Assembly (NCBI GenBank): GCA_035771175.1
Contig: CM069594.1
Location: 14,665,670 to 14,729,669 of the forward strand
Source of the DNA: Paratinospora sagittata
Lineage: Eukaryota > Streptophyta > Magnoliopsida > Ranunculales > Menispermaceae
Reading direction: 5' to 3'
Length of the DNA: 64,000 nucleotides
The position numbers were made by a program, and so were the translations under genes. Below are positions 40,314-54,149 of this stretch, piece by piece (the stretch's first letter is position 1; every line of letters begins with the position of its first letter). Under the pieces are notes generated by a model. The model was not told the DNA's origin and did no database searches. It saw only the letters and a program-made list of their open reading frames with translations.

Positions 40314-41466
40314 CAAGCTCGAAGAACGAAGACATATCTCATGTCTAATGCATTAGTTTGATCTTTGGTGTGTAGGGTAACCTCTCGATCAAACTCAGCA
40401 CTAAAACTCTGAAAATTGTAAAGTCTTCAAAATCAGTTCGATATAGTATTTCATTTTGAAAAAATGTTTTCCGTAAGGTTTTAATCATAATTTCAATGAG
40501 TTTTGAATTATTTAAAAGTGTTTTGAGTCAATGGAATGGTTCTTGAGTGTCAAATTATTAATTTTTCAAAAATAAGGCTATCCAGCAATTTGCCAAAATT
40601 CTCGAGAAGGCACTAGCGCACCATCAGTGTTGATAGCACGTTGATAGGGTTCTATAATAAGACATTTGTTTTTTCTGGAAAATTGTCTATAGCGCGCTAT
40701 CCCCTTTGATGACTCGCTATAAAGTTTTTGCCTTAATCTTTTCATTTTTAGCAAAATGGGCAATAGCGCGCTATAGGCCTTCATACCACGCTATCGGAAA
40801 GTCTAAAAAACTCAAGTTCTCTAGTTTGTGTATATCGACCTGTTATCTGTCAATGGAGAACATGATACACAACCAAATAGCACTATATCCACGTCTGAGA
40901 CCAAAATAAGATATTTCTAACGAGAAAAATGTGGGCACCTCTGCTTGCTCGATTTTTCTATTCCTTACACAGTTTTGCCAGGTTATCTTAATTGAAATAT
41001 GCTCTAGTAACACCTAGATGATTCCCTTTGTCTCGCACGCCCAAAACAACTTTAGATTAATCAATGTTTTGAATTCAAATCATTTTGTACTCACTTGCTC
41101 TTTAACCTGCAACTTCTATTTTTATATTACAGTCATTCTCTGATTTTCAAAAATACAACACGCACGATTTTTGTAATTTAGATTGAGCTTTCCAAAGAGT
41201 TTTTCAAGAGAAGAAAGTAATGATTCTTGCATTTGCCAAAACAAGCTTCGAATTGAATCAAAATTGCAATCTGTCTTGATGATAACGTCATTGTTCAGCA
41301 AGTTCTTCATTTTATCCCTTTTGTGCTTAGATTTGCAGAGGGTATCCATTGTTTTAAACTGTTAGTATATGAAGTGGTCTCGGTAAGATAACACATCAAA
41401 AAAGAACACAACACCTGTATTGCATCAAGAACACATCAAACAATAGCTTTCGAAGTCTACAAAGAT
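40314..41466 (+). repeat. Satellite unit U36
   Basis: attgtaaagtc, ctagcgcaccatc, ttcataccacgc, gtcaatggag, ttatattacag and actgttagtat. Confidence 0.96.
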
Positions 41467-42619
41467 CAAGCTCGAAGAACGAAGACATATCTCATGTCTA
41501 ATGCATTAGTTTGATCTTTGGTGTGTAGGGTAACCTCTCGATCAAACTCAGCACTAAAACTCTGAAAATTGTAAAGTCTTCAAAATCAGTTCGATATAGT
41601 ATTTCATTTTGAAAAAATGTTTTCCGTAAGGTTTTAATCATAATTTCAATGAGTTTTGAATTATTTAAAAGTGTTTTGAGTCAATGGAATGGTTCTTGAG
41701 TGTCAAATTATTAATTTTTCAAAAATAAGGCTATCCAGCAATTTGCCAAAATTCTCGAGAAGGCACTAGCGCAGCATCAGTGTTGATAGCACGTTGATAG
41801 GGTTCTATAATAAGACATTTGTTTTTTCTGGAAAATTCTCTACAGCGCGCTATCCCCTTTGTTGACTCGCTATAAAGCTGTTGCCTTAATCTTTACATTT
41901 TTAGTAAAATGGGCAATAGCGCGCTATAGGCCTTGATCACACGCTATCGGAAAGTCTAAAAAACTCAAGCTCTCTAGTTTGTGTATATCGACCTGCTATC
42001 TGTCCATAGAGAACATGATACACAACCAAATAGCACTCTATCCACGTCTGAGACCAAAATAAGATATTTCTAACGAGAAAAATGTGGGCACTTCTGCTTG
42101 CTCGATTTTTCTATTCCTTACACAGTTTTTCCAGGTTATCTTAATTGAAATATGCTCTAGTAACACCTAGATGATTCCCTTTGTCTCGCACGCCCAAAAC
42201 AACTTTAGATTAATCAATGTTTTGAATTCAAATCATTTTGTACTCACTTGCTCTTTAACCTGCAACTTCTATTTTCATAAAACACTCATTCTCTGATTTT
42301 CAAAAATACAACACGCACGATTTTTGTAAGTTAGATTGAGCTTTCCAAAGAGTTTTTCAAGAGAAGAAAGTAATGATTCTTGCATTTGCCAAAACAAGCT
42401 TCGAATGGAATCAAAATTGCAATCTGTCTTGATGATAACGTCATTGTTCAGCAAGTTCTTCATTTTATCCCTTTCGTGCTTAGATTTGCAGATGGTATCC
42501 ATTGTTTTAAACTGTAAGTATATGAAGTGGTCTCGGTAAGATAACACATCAAAAAAGAGCACAACACCTGTATTGCATCAAGAACACATCAAACAATAGC
42601 TTTCGAAGTCTACAAAGAT
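41467..42619 (+). repeat. Satellite unit U37, chimera
   Basis: The front is as U39 (gcagcatcag near 41771); from about 41835 (attctctacagcgcgc) onward it matches U35. The switch lies inside the dyad segment. Confidence 0.96.
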
Positions 42620-43772
42620 CAAGCTCGAAGAACGAAGACATATCTCATGTCTAATGCATTAGTTTGATCTTTGGTGTGTAGGGTAACCTCTCGATCAAAC
42701 TCAGCACTAAAACTCTGAAAATTGTAAAGTCTTCAAAATCAGTTCGATATAGTATTTCATTTTGAAAAAATGTTTTCCGTAAGGTTTTAATCATAATTTC
42801 AATGAGTTTTGAATTATTTAAAAGTGTTTTGAGTCAATGGAATGGTTCTTGAGTGTCAAATTATTAATTTTTCAAAAATAAGGCTATCCAGCAATTTGCC
42901 AAAATTCTCGAGAAGGCACTAGCGCACCATCAGTGTTGATAGCACGTTGATAGGGTTCTATAATAAGACATTTGTTTTTTCTGGAAAATTGTCTATAGCG
43001 CGCTATCCCCTTTGATGACTCGCTATAAAGTTTTTGCCTTAATCTTTTCATTTTTAGCAAAATGGGCAATAGCGCGCTATAGGCCTTCATACCACGCTAT
43101 CGGAAAGTCTAAAAAACTCAAGTTCTCTAGTTTGTGTATATCGACCTGTTATCTGTCAATGGAGAACATGATACACAACCAAATAGCACTATATCCACGT
43201 CTGAGACCAAAATAAGATATTTCTAACGAGAAAAATGTGGGCACCTCTGCTTGCTCGATTTTTCTATTCCTTACACAGTTTTGCCAGGTTATCTTAATTG
43301 AAATATGCTCTAGTAACACCTAGATGATTCCCTTTGTCTCGCACGCCCAAAACAACTTTAGATTAATCAATGTTTTGAATTCAAATCATTTTGTACTCAC
43401 TTGCTCTTTAACCTGCAACTTCTATTTTTATATTACAGTCATTCTCTGATTTTCAAAAATACAACACGCACGATTTTTGTAATTTAGATTGAGCTTTCCA
43501 AAGAGTTTTTCAAGAGAAGAAAGTAATGATTCTTGCATTTGCCAAAACAAGCTTCGAATTGAATCAAAATTGCAATCTGTCTTGATGATAACGTCATTGT
43601 TCAGCAAGTTCTTCATTTTATCCCTTTTGTGCTTAGATTTGCAGAGGGTATCCATTGTTTTAAACTGTTAGTATATGAAGTGGTCTCGGTAAGATAACAC
43701 ATCAAAAAAGAACACAACACCTGTATTGCATCAAGAACACATCAAACAATAGCTTTCGAAGTCTACAAAGAT
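42620..43772 (+). repeat. Satellite unit U38
   Basis: Near-copy of U36, first member of the duplicated trimer. Confidence 0.96.
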
Positions 43773-44925
43773 CAAGCTCGAAGAACGAAGACATATCTCA
43801 TGTCTAATGCATTAGTTTGATCTTTGGTGTGTAGGGTAACCTCTCGATCAAACTCAGCACTAAAACTCTGAAAATTGTAAAGTCTTCAAAATCAGTTCGA
43901 TATAGTATTTCATTTTGAAAAAATGTTTTCCGTAAGGTTTTAATCATAATTTCAATGAGTTTTGAATTATTTAAAAGTGTTTTGAGTCAATGGAATGGTT
44001 CTTGAGTGTCAAATTATTAATTTTTCAAAAATAAGGCTATCCAGCAATTTGCCAAAATTCTCGAGAAGGCACTAGCGCAGCATCAGTGTTGATAGCACGT
44101 TGATAGGGTTCTATAATAAGACATTTGTTTTTTCTGGAAAATTGTCTACAGCGCGCAATCCCCTTTGATGACTCGCTATAAAGCTGTTGCCTTGATCTTT
44201 TCATTTTTAGTAAAATGGGCAATAGCGCGCTATAGGCCTTGATCACACGCTATCGGAAAGTCTAAAAAACTCAAGCTCTCTAGTTTGTGTATATCGACCT
44301 GCTATCTGTCAATAGAGAACATGATACACAACCAAATAGCACTCTATCCACGTCTGAGACCAAAATAAGATATTTCTAACGAGAAAAATGTGGGCACCTC
44401 TGCTTGCTCGATTTTTCTATTCCTTACACAGTTTTGCCAGGTTATCTTAATTGAAATATGCTCTAGTAACACCTAGATGATTCCCTTTGTCTCGCACGCC
44501 CAAAACAACTTTAGATTAAACAATGTTTTGAATTCAAATCATTTTGTACTCACTTGCTCTTTAACCTGCAACTTCTATTTTCATAAAACACTCATTCTCT
44601 GATTTTCAAAAATACAACACGCACGATTTTTGTAAGTTAGATTGAGCTTTCTAAAGAGTTTTTCAAGAGAAGAAAGTAATGATTCTTGCATTTGCCAAAA
44701 CAAGCTTCGAATGGAATCAAAATTGCAATCTGTCTTGATGATAACGTCATTGTTCAGCAAGTTCTTCATTTTATCCCTTTTGTGCTTAGATTTGCAGAGG
44801 GTATCCATTGTTTTAAACTGTAAGTATATGAAGTGGTCTCGGTAAGATAACACATCAAAAAAGAGCACAACACCTGTATTGCATCAAGAACACATCAAAC
44901 AATAGCTTTCGAAGTCTACAAAGAT
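43773..44925 (+). repeat. Satellite unit U39
   Basis: gcagcatcag; the first palindrome is changed to acagcgcgcaat near 44147; ttctaaagag near 44650. Confidence 0.96.
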
Positions 44926-46078
44926 CAAGCTCGAAGAACGAAGACATATCTCATGTCTAATGCATTAGTTTGATCTTTGGTGTGTAGGGTAACCTCTCGA
45001 TCAAACTCAGCACTAAAACTCTGAAAATTGCAAAGTCTTCAAAATCACTTCGATATAGTATTTCATTTTGAAAAAATGTTTTCCGTAAGGTTTTAATCAT
45101 AATTTCAACGAGTTTTGAATTATTTAAAAGTATTTTGAGTCAATGGAATGGTTCTTGAGTGTCAATATATTAATTTTTCAAAAATAAGGCTATCCAGCAA
45201 TTTCCCAAAATTCTCGAGAAGGCACTAATGCACTATCAGTGTTGATAGCACGTTGATAGGGTTCTATAATAAGACATTTGTTTTTTCTGGAAAATTGTCT
45301 ATAGCGCGCTATCCCCTTTGATGACTCGCTATAAAGCCGTTGCCTTAATCTTTACATTTTCAGTAAAATGGGCAATAGCGCGCTATAGGCCTTGATCACA
45401 CGCTATCGGAAAGTCTAAAAAACTCAAGCTCTCTAGTTTGTGTATATCGACCTGCTATCTGTCAATAGAGAACATGATACACAACCAAATAGCACTCTAT
45501 CCACGTCTGAGACCAAAATAAGATATTTCTAACGAGAAAAATGTGGGCACTTCTGCTTGCTCGATTTTTCTATTCCTTACACAGTTTTGCCAGGTTATCT
45601 TAATTGAAATATGCTCTAGTAACACCTAGATGATTCCATTTGTCTCGCACGCCCAAAACAACTTTAGATTAATCAATGTTTTGAATTCAAATCATTTTGT
45701 ACTCACTTGCTCTTTAACCTGCAACTTCTATTTTCATAAAATACTCATTCTCTGATTTTCAAAAATACAACACCCACGATTTTTGTAAGTTAGATTGAGC
45801 TTTCCAAAGAGTTTTTCAAGAGAAGAAAGTAATGATTCTTGCATTTGCCAAAACAAGCTTCGAATGGAATCAAAATTGCAATCTGTCTTGATGATAACAT
45901 CATTGTTCAGCAAGTTCTTCATTTTATCCCTTTCGTGCTTAGATTTGCAGATGGTATCCATTGTTTTAAACTGTAAGTATATGAAGTGGTCTCGGTAAGA
46001 TAACACATCAAAAAAGAGCACAACACCTGTATTGCATCAAGAACACATCAAACAATAGCTTTCGAAGTCTACAAAGAT
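44926..46078 (+). repeat. Satellite unit U40
   Basis: agtattttgag, ctaatgcactatc, aaagccgttgcc, acattttcag, aaaatactcatt and acacccacg; private atttcccaaaatt, gattccatttg and ataacatcat. Confidence 0.96.
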
Positions 46079-47231
46079 CAAGCTCGAAGAACGAAGACAT
46101 ATCTCATGTCTAATGCATTAGTTTGATCTTTGGTGTGTAGGGTAACCTCTCGATCAAACTCAGCACTAAAACTCTGAAAATTGTAAAGTCTTCAAAATCA
46201 GTTCGATATAGTATTTCATTTTGAAAAAATGTTTTCCGTAAGGTTTTAATCATAATTTCAATGAGTTTTGAATTATTTAAAAGTGTTTTGAGTCAATGGA
46301 ATGGTTCTTGAGTGTCAAATTATTAATTTTTCAAAAATAAGGCTATCCAGCAATTTGCCAAAATTCTCGAGAAGGCACTAGCGCACCATCAGTGTTGATA
46401 GCACGTTGATAGGGTTCTATAATAAGACATTTGTTTTTTCTGGAAAATTGTCTATAGCGCGCTATCCCCTTTGATGACTCGCTATAAAGTTTTTGCCTTA
46501 ATCTTTTCATTTTTAGCAAAATGGGCAATAGCGCGCTATAGGCCTTCATACCACGCTATCGGAAAGTCTAAAAAACTCAAGTTCTCTAGTTTGTGTATAT
46601 CGACCTGTTATCTGTCAATGGAGAACATGATACACAACCAAATAGCACTATATCCACGTCTGAGACCAAAATAAGATATTTCTAACGAGAAAAATGTGGG
46701 CACCTCTGCTTGCTCGATTTTTCTATTCCTTACACAGTTTTGCCAGGTTATCTTAATTGAAATATGCTCTAGTAACACCTAGATGATTCCCTTTGTCTCG
46801 CACGCCCAAAACAACTTTAGATTAATCAATGTTTTGAATTCAAATCATTTTGTACTCACTTGCTCTTTAACCTGCAACTTCTATTTTTATATAACAGTCA
46901 TTCTCTGATTTTCAAAAATACAACACGCACGATTTTTGTAATTTAGATTGAGCTTTCCAAAGAGTTTTTCAAGAGAAGAAAGTAATGATTCTTGCATTTG
47001 CCAAAACAAGCTTCGAATTGAATCAAAATTGCAATCTGTCTTGATGATAACGTCATTGTTCAGCAAGTTCTTCATTTTATCCCTTTTGTGCTTAGATTTG
47101 CAGAGGGTATCCATTGTTTTAAACTGTTAGTATATGAAGTGGTCTCGGTAAGATAACACATCAAAAAAGAACACAACACCTGTATTGCATCAAGAACACA
47201 TCAAACAATAGCTTTCGAAGTCTACAAAGAT
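46079..47231 (+). repeat. Satellite unit U41
   Basis: Near-copy of U38 with ttatataacag in place of ttatattacag. Confidence 0.96.
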
Positions 47232-48384
47232 CAAGCTCGAAGAACGAAGACATATCTCATGTCTAATGCATTAGTTTGATCTTTGGTGTGTAGGGTAACC
47301 TCTCGATCAAACTCAGCACTAAAACTCTGAAAATTGTAAAGTCTTCAAAATCAGTTCGATATAGTATTTCATTTTGAAAAAATGTTTTCCGTAAGGTTTT
47401 AATCATAATTTCAATGAGTTTTGAATTATTTAAAAGTGTTTTGAGTCAATGGAATGGTTCTTGAGTGTCAAATTATTAATTTTTCAAAAATAAGGCTATC
47501 CAGCAATTTGCCAAAATTCTCGAGAAGGCACTAGCGCAGCATCAGTGTTGATAGCACGTTGATAGGGTTCTATAATAAGACATTTGTTTTTTCTGGAAAA
47601 TTGTCTACAGCGCGCAATCCCCTTTGATGACTCGCTATAAAGCTGTTGCCTTGATCTTTTCATTTTTAGTAAAATGGGCAATAGCGCGCTATAGGCCTTG
47701 ATCACACGCTATCGGAAAGTCTAAAAAACTCAAGCTCTCTAGTTTGTGTATATCGACCTGCTATCTGTCAATAGAGAACATGATACACAACCAAATAGCA
47801 CTCTATCCACGTCTGAGACCAAAATAAGATATTTCTAACGAGAAAAATGTGGGCACCTCTGCTTGCTCGATTTTTCTATTCCTTACACAGTTTTGCCAGG
47901 TTATCTTAATTGAAATATGCTCTAGTAACACCTAGATGATTCCCTTTGTCTCGCACGCCCAAAACAACTTTAGATTAAACAATGTTTTGAATTCAAATCA
48001 TTTTGTACTCACTTGCTCTTTAACCTGCAACTTCTATTTTCATAAAACACTCATTCTCTGATTTTCAAAAATACAACACGCACGATTTTTGTAAGTTAGA
48101 TTGAGCTTTCTAAAGAGTTTTTCAAGAGAAGAAAGTAATGATTCTTGCATTTGCCAAAACAAGCTTCGAATGGAATCAAAATTGCAATCTGTCTTGATGA
48201 TAACGTCATTGTTCAGCAAGTTCTTCATTTTATCCCTTTTGTGCTTAGATTTGCAGAGGGTATCCATTGTTTTAAACTGTAAGTATATGAAGTGGTCTCG
48301 GTAAGATAACACATCAAAAAAGAGCACAACACCTGTATTGCATCAAGAACACATCAAACAATAGCTTTCGAAGTCTACAAAGAT
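47232..48384 (+). repeat. Satellite unit U42
   Basis: Near-copy of U39 at all markers checked. Confidence 0.96.
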
Positions 48385-49537
48385 CAAGCTCGAAGAACGA
48401 AGACATATCTCATGTCTAATGCATTAGTTTGATCTTTGGTGTGTAGGGTAACCTCTCGATCAAACTCAGCACTAAAACTCTGAAAATTGCAAAGTCTTCA
48501 AAATCACTTCGATATAGTATTTCATTTTGAAAAAATGTTTTCCGTAAGGTTTTAATCATAATTTCAACGAGTTTTGAATTATTTAAAAGTATTTTGAGTC
48601 AATGGAATGGTTCTTGAGTGTCAATATATTAATTTTTCAAAAATAAGGCTATCCAGCAATTTGCCAAAATTCTCGAGAAGGCACTAATGCACTATCAGTG
48701 TTGATAGCACGTTGATAGGGTTCTATAATAAGACATTTGTTTTTTCTGGAAAATTGTCTATAGCGCGCTATCCCCTTTGATGACTCGCTATAAAGCCGTT
48801 GCCTTAATCTTTACATTTTCAGTAAAATGGGCAATAGCGCGCTATAGGCCTTGATCACACGCTATCGGAAAGTCTAAAAAACTCAAGCTCTCTAGTTTGT
48901 GTATATCGACCTGCTATCTGTCAATAGAGAACATGATACACAACCAAATAGCACTCTATCCACGTCTAAGACCAAAATAAGATATTTCTAACGAGAAAAA
49001 TGTGGGCACTTCTGCTTGCTCGATTTTTCTATTCCTTACACAGTTTTGCCAGGTTATCTTAATTGAAATATGCTCTAGTAACACCTAGATGATTCCCTTT
49101 GTCTCGCACGCCCAAAACAACTTTAGATTAATCAATGTTTTGAATTCAAATCATTTTGTACTCACTTGCTCTTTAACCTGCAACTTCTATTTTCATAAAA
49201 TACTCATTCTCTGATTTTCAAAAATACAACACCCACGATTTTTGTAAGTTAGATTGAGCTTTCCAAAGAGTTTTTCAAGAGAAGAAAGTAATGATTCTTG
49301 CATTTGCCAAAACAAGCTTCGAATGGAATCAAAATTGCAATCTGTCTTGATGATAACGTCATTGTTCAGCAAGTTCTTCATTTTATCCCTTTTGTGCTTA
49401 GATTTGCAGATGGTATCCATTGTTTTAAACTGTAAGTATATGAAGTGGTCTCGGTAAGATAACACATCAAAAAAGAGCACAACACCTGTATTGCATCAAG
49501 AACACATCAAACAATAGCTTTCGAAGTCTACAAAGAT
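48385..49537 (+). repeat. Satellite unit U43
   Basis: Near-copy of U40 without its three private changes; has cacgtctaagacc. Confidence 0.96.
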
Positions 49538-50690
49538 CAAGCTCGAAGAACGAAGACATATCTCATGTCTAATGCATTAGTTTGATCTTTGGTGTGTAGG
49601 GTAACCTCTCGATCAAACTCAGCACTAAAACTCTGAAAATTGCAAAGTCTTCAAAATCACTTCGATATAGTATTTCATTTTGAAAAAATGTTTTCCGTAA
49701 GGTTTTAATCATAATTTCAACGAGTTTTGAATTATTTAAAAGTGTTTTGAGTCAATGGAATGGTTCTTGAGTGTCAATATATTAATTTTTCAAAAATAAG
49801 GCTATCCAGCAATTTGCCAAAATTCTCGAGAAGGCACTAACGCACTATCAGTGTTGATAGCACGTTGATAGGGTTCTATAATAAGACATTTGTTTTTTCT
49901 GGAAAATTGTTTATAGCGCGCTATCCCCTTTGATGACTCGCTATAAAGCTGTTGCCTTAATCTTTACATTTTTAGTAAAATGGGCAATAGCGCGCTATAG
50001 GCCTTGATCACACGCTATCGGAAAGTCTAAAAAACTCAAGCTCTCTAGTTTGTGTATATCGACCTGTTATCTGTCAATGGAGAACATGATACACAACCAA
50101 ATAGCACTATATCCACGTCTGAGACCAAAATAAGATATTTCTAACGAGAAAAATGTGGGCACCTCTGCTTGCTCGATTTTTCTATTCCTTACACAGTTTT
50201 GCCAGGTTATCTTAATTGAAATATGCTCTAGTAACACCTAGATGATTCCCTTTGTCTCGCACGCCCAAAACAACTTTAGATTAATCAATGTTTTGAATTC
50301 AAATCATTTTGTACTCACTTGCTCTTTAACCTGCAACTTCTATTTTTATATAACAGTCATTCTCTGATTTTCAAAAATACAACACGCACGATTTTTGTAA
50401 TTTAGATTGAGCTTTCCAAAGAGTTTTTCAAGAGAAGAAAGTAATGATTCTTGCATTTGCCAAAACAAGCTTCGAATTGAATCAAAATTGCAATCTGTCT
50501 TGATGATAACGTCATTGTTCAGCAAGTTCTTCATTTTATCCCTTTTGTGCTTAGATTTGCAGAGGGTATCCATTGTTTTAAACTGTTAGTATATGAAGTG
50601 GTCTCGGTAAGATAACACATCAAAAAAGAACACAACACCTGTATTGCATCAAGAACACATCAAACAATAGCTTTCGAAGTCTACAAAGAT
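49538..50690 (+). repeat. Satellite unit U44
   Basis: Front with gtcaatatatt and attgtttatagcgcg; rear as U41 (gtcaatggag, ttatataacag, actgttagtat), so another mixed unit. Confidence 0.96.
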
Positions 50691-51843
50691 CAAGCTCGAA
50701 GAACGAAGACATATCTCATGTCTAATGCATTAGTTTGATCTTTGGTGTGTAGGGTAACCTCTCGATCAAACTCAGCACTAAAACTCTGAAAATTGTAAAG
50801 TCTTCAAAATCAGTTCGATATAGTATTTCATTTTGAAAAAATGTTTTCCGTAAGGTTTTAATCATAATTTCAACGAGTTTTGAATTATTTAAAAGTGTTT
50901 TGAGTCAATGGAATGGTTCTTGAGTGTCAATATATTAATTTTTCAAAAATAAGGCTATCCAGCAATTTGCCAAAATTCTCGAGAAGGCACTAACGCACTA
51001 TCAGTGTTGATAGCACGTTGATAGGGTTCTATAATAAGACATTTGTTTTTTCTGGAAAATTGTTTATAGCGCGCTATCCCCTTTCATGACTCGCTATAAA
51101 GCTGTTGCCTTAATCTTTACATTTTTAGTAAAATGGGCAATAGCGCGCTATAGGCCATGATCACACGCTATCGGAAAGTCTAAAAAACTCAAGCTCTCTA
51201 GTTTGTGTATATCGACCTGCTATCTGTCAATAGAGAACATGATACACAACCAAATAGCACTCTATCCACGTCTGAGACCAAAATAAGATATTTCTAACGA
51301 GAAAAATGTGGGCACTTCTGCTTGCTCGATTTTTCTATTCCTTACACAGTTTTGCCAGGTTATCTTAATTGAAATATGCTCTAGTAACACCTAGATGATT
51401 CCCTTTGTCTCGCACGCCCAAAACAACTTTAGATTAATCAATGTTTTGAATTCAAATCATTTTGTACTCACTTGCTCTTTAACCTGCAACTTCTATTTTC
51501 ATAAAACACTCATTCTCTGATTTTCAAAAATACAACACGCACGATTTTTGTAAGTTAGATTGAGCTTTCCAAAGAGTTTTTCAAGAGAAGAAAGTAATGA
51601 TTCTTGCATTTGCCAAAACAAGCTTCGAATGGAATCAAAATTGCAATCTGCCTTGATGATAACGTCATTGTTCAGCAAGTTCTTCATTTTATCCCTTTTG
51701 TGCTTAGATTTGCAGAGGGTATCCATTGTTTTAAACTGTTAGTATATGAAGTGGTCTCGGTAAGATAACACATCAAAAAAGAACACAACACCTGTATTGC
51801 ATCAAGAACACATCAAACAATAGCTTTCGAAGTCTACAAAGAT
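50691..51843 (+). repeat. Satellite unit U45
   Basis: attgtaaagtc, ctttcatgactcg, ggccatgatcac, ctgccttgat and actgttagtat. Confidence 0.96.
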
Positions 51844-52996
51844 CAAGCTCGAAGAACGAAGACATATCTCATGTCTAATGCATTAGTTTGATCTTTGGTG
51901 TGTAGGGTAACCTCTCGATCAAACTCAGCACTAAAACTCTGAAAATTGTAAAGTCTTCAAAATCAGTTCGATATAGTATTTCATTTTGAAAAAATGTTTT
52001 CCGTAAGGTTTTAATCATAATTTCAACGAGTTTTGAATTATTTAAAAGTGTTTTGAGTCAATGGAATGGTTCTTGAGTGTCAATATATTAATTTTTCAAA
52101 AATAAGGCTATCCAGCAATTTGCCAAAATTCTCGAGAAGGCACTAACGCACTATCAGTGTTGATAGCACGTTGATAGGGTTCTATAATAAGACATTTGTT
52201 TTTTCTGGAAAATTGTTTATAGCGCGCTATCCCCTTTCATGACTCGCTATAAAGCTGTTGCCTTAATCTTTACATTTTTAGTAAAATGGGCAATAGCGCG
52301 CTATAGGCCATGATCACACGCTATCGGAAAGTCTAAAAAACTCAAGCTCTCTAGTTTGTGTATATCGACCTGCTATCTGTCAATAGAGAACATGATACAC
52401 AACCAAATAGCACTCTATCCACGTCTGAGACCAAAATAAGATATTTCTAACGAGAAAAATGTGGGCACTTCTGCTTGCTCGATTTTTCTATTCCTTACAC
52501 AGTTTTGCCAGGTTATCTTAATTGAAATATGCTCTAGTAACACCTAGATGATTCCCTTTGTCTCGCACGCCCAAAACAACTTTAGATTAATCAATGTTTT
52601 GAATTCAAATCATTTTGTACTCACTTGCTCTTTAACCTGCAACTTCTATTTTCATAAAACACTCATTCTCTGATTTTCAAAAATACAACACGCACGATTT
52701 TTGTAAGTTAGATTGAGCTTTCCAAAGAGTTTTTCAAGAGAAGAAAGTAATGATTCTTGCATTTGCCAAAACAAGCTTCGAATGGAATCAAAATTGCAAT
52801 CTGCCTTGATGATAACGTCATTGTTCAGCAAGTTCTTCATTTTATCCCTTTTGTGCTTAGATTTGCAGATGGTATCCATTGTTTTAAACTGTAAGTATAT
52901 GAAGTGGTCTCGGTAAGATAACACATCAAAAAAGAGCACAACACCTGTATTGCATCAAGAACACATCAAACAATAGCTTTCGAAGTCTACAAAGAT
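51844..52996 (+). repeat. Satellite unit U46
   Basis: As U45 through ctgccttgat, but ending with gcagatgg and actgtaagtat. Confidence 0.96.
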
Positions 52997-54149
52997 CAAG
53001 CTCGAAGAACGAAGACATATCTCATGTCTAATGCATTAGTTTGATCTTTGGTGTGTAGGGTAACCTCTCGATCAAACTCAGCACTAAAACTCTGAAAATT
53101 GCAAAGTCTTCAAAATCACTTCGATATAGTATTTCATTTTGAAAAAATGTTTTCCGTAAGGTTTTAATCATAATTTCAACGAGTTTTGAATTATTTAAAA
53201 GTGTTTTGAGTCAATGGAATGGTTCTTGAGTGTCAATATATTAATTTTTCAAAAATAAGGCTATCCAGCAATTTGCCAAAATTCTCGAGAAGGCACTAAC
53301 GCACTATCAGTGTTGAGAGCACGTTGATAGGGTTCTATAATAAGACATTTGTTTTTTCTGGAAAATTGTTTATAGCGCGCTATCCCCTTTGATGACTCGC
53401 TATAAAGCTGTTGCCTTAATCTTTACATTTTTAGTAAAATGGGCAATAGCGCGCTATAGGCCATGATCACACGCTATCGGAAAGTCTAAAAAACTCAAGC
53501 TCTCTAGTTTGTGTATATCGACCTGCTATCTGTCAATAGAGAACATGATACACAACCAAATAGCACTCTATCCACGTCTGAGACCAAAATAAGATAATTC
53601 TAACGAGAAAAATGTGGGCACTTCTGCTTGCTCGATTTTTCTATTCCTTACACAGTTTTGCCAGGTTATCTTAATTGAAATATGCTCTAGTAACACCTAG
53701 ATGATTCCCTTTGTCTCGCACGCCCAAAACAACTTTAGATTAATCAATGTTTTGAATTCAAATCATTTTGTACTCACTTGCTCTTTAACCTGCAACTTCT
53801 ATTTTCATAAAACACTCATTCTCTGATTTTCAAAAATACAACACGCACGATTTTTGTAAGTTAGATTGAGCTTTCCAAAGAGTTTTTCAAGAGAAGAAAG
53901 TAATGATTCTTGCATTTGCCAAAACAAGCTTCGAATGGAATCAAAATTGCAATCTGTCTTGATGATATCGTCATTGTTCAGCAAGTTCTTCATTTTATCC
54001 CTTTTGTGCTTAGATTTGCAGAGGGTATCCATTGTTTTAAACTGTAAGTATATGAAGTGGTCTCGGTAAGATAACACATCAAAAAAGAGCACAACACCTG
54101 TATTGCATCAAGAACACATCAAACAATAGCTTTCGAAGTCTACAAAGAT
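52997..54149 (+). repeat. Satellite unit U47
   Basis: ggccatgatcac; private gtgttgagagc, gataattctaac and gatgatatcgtc. Confidence 0.96.

Larger units (their letters stand above)
39530..44130 (+). repeat. Overlapping 2,306-bp duplication (rear U35-U36 / rear U37-U38)
   Basis: The rear part of U35 with U36 is repeated as the rear part of U37 with U38, offset by 2,306 bp. Private marks are attctctacagcgcgc, gtccatagag and tttcgtgctt in U35 and U37, and ttcataccacgc and gtcaatggag in U36 and U38. The front of U37 instead matches U39 (gcagcatcag), so U37 is a junction unit. The left boundary is approximate. Confidence 0.8.
42620..49537 (+). repeat. Duplicated 3,459-bp trimer (U38-U40 / U41-U43)
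   Basis: U38, U39 and U40 are followed by near-copies U41, U42 and U43, offset by exactly 3,459 bp (3 x 1,153). Private marks recur in order: ttcataccacgc, then tacagcgcgcaatcc with ttctaaagag, then ctaatgcactatc with aaagccgttgcc and acacccacg. In the stretches I compared I noticed about six substitutions between the copies. Confidence 0.93.

Noticed and set aside
42620..49537. Assembly artefact as the cause of the long near-identical blocks
   Set aside because: The copies carry private substitutions (for example in U40 against U43), which favours real duplications, though long-read confirmation is lacking.
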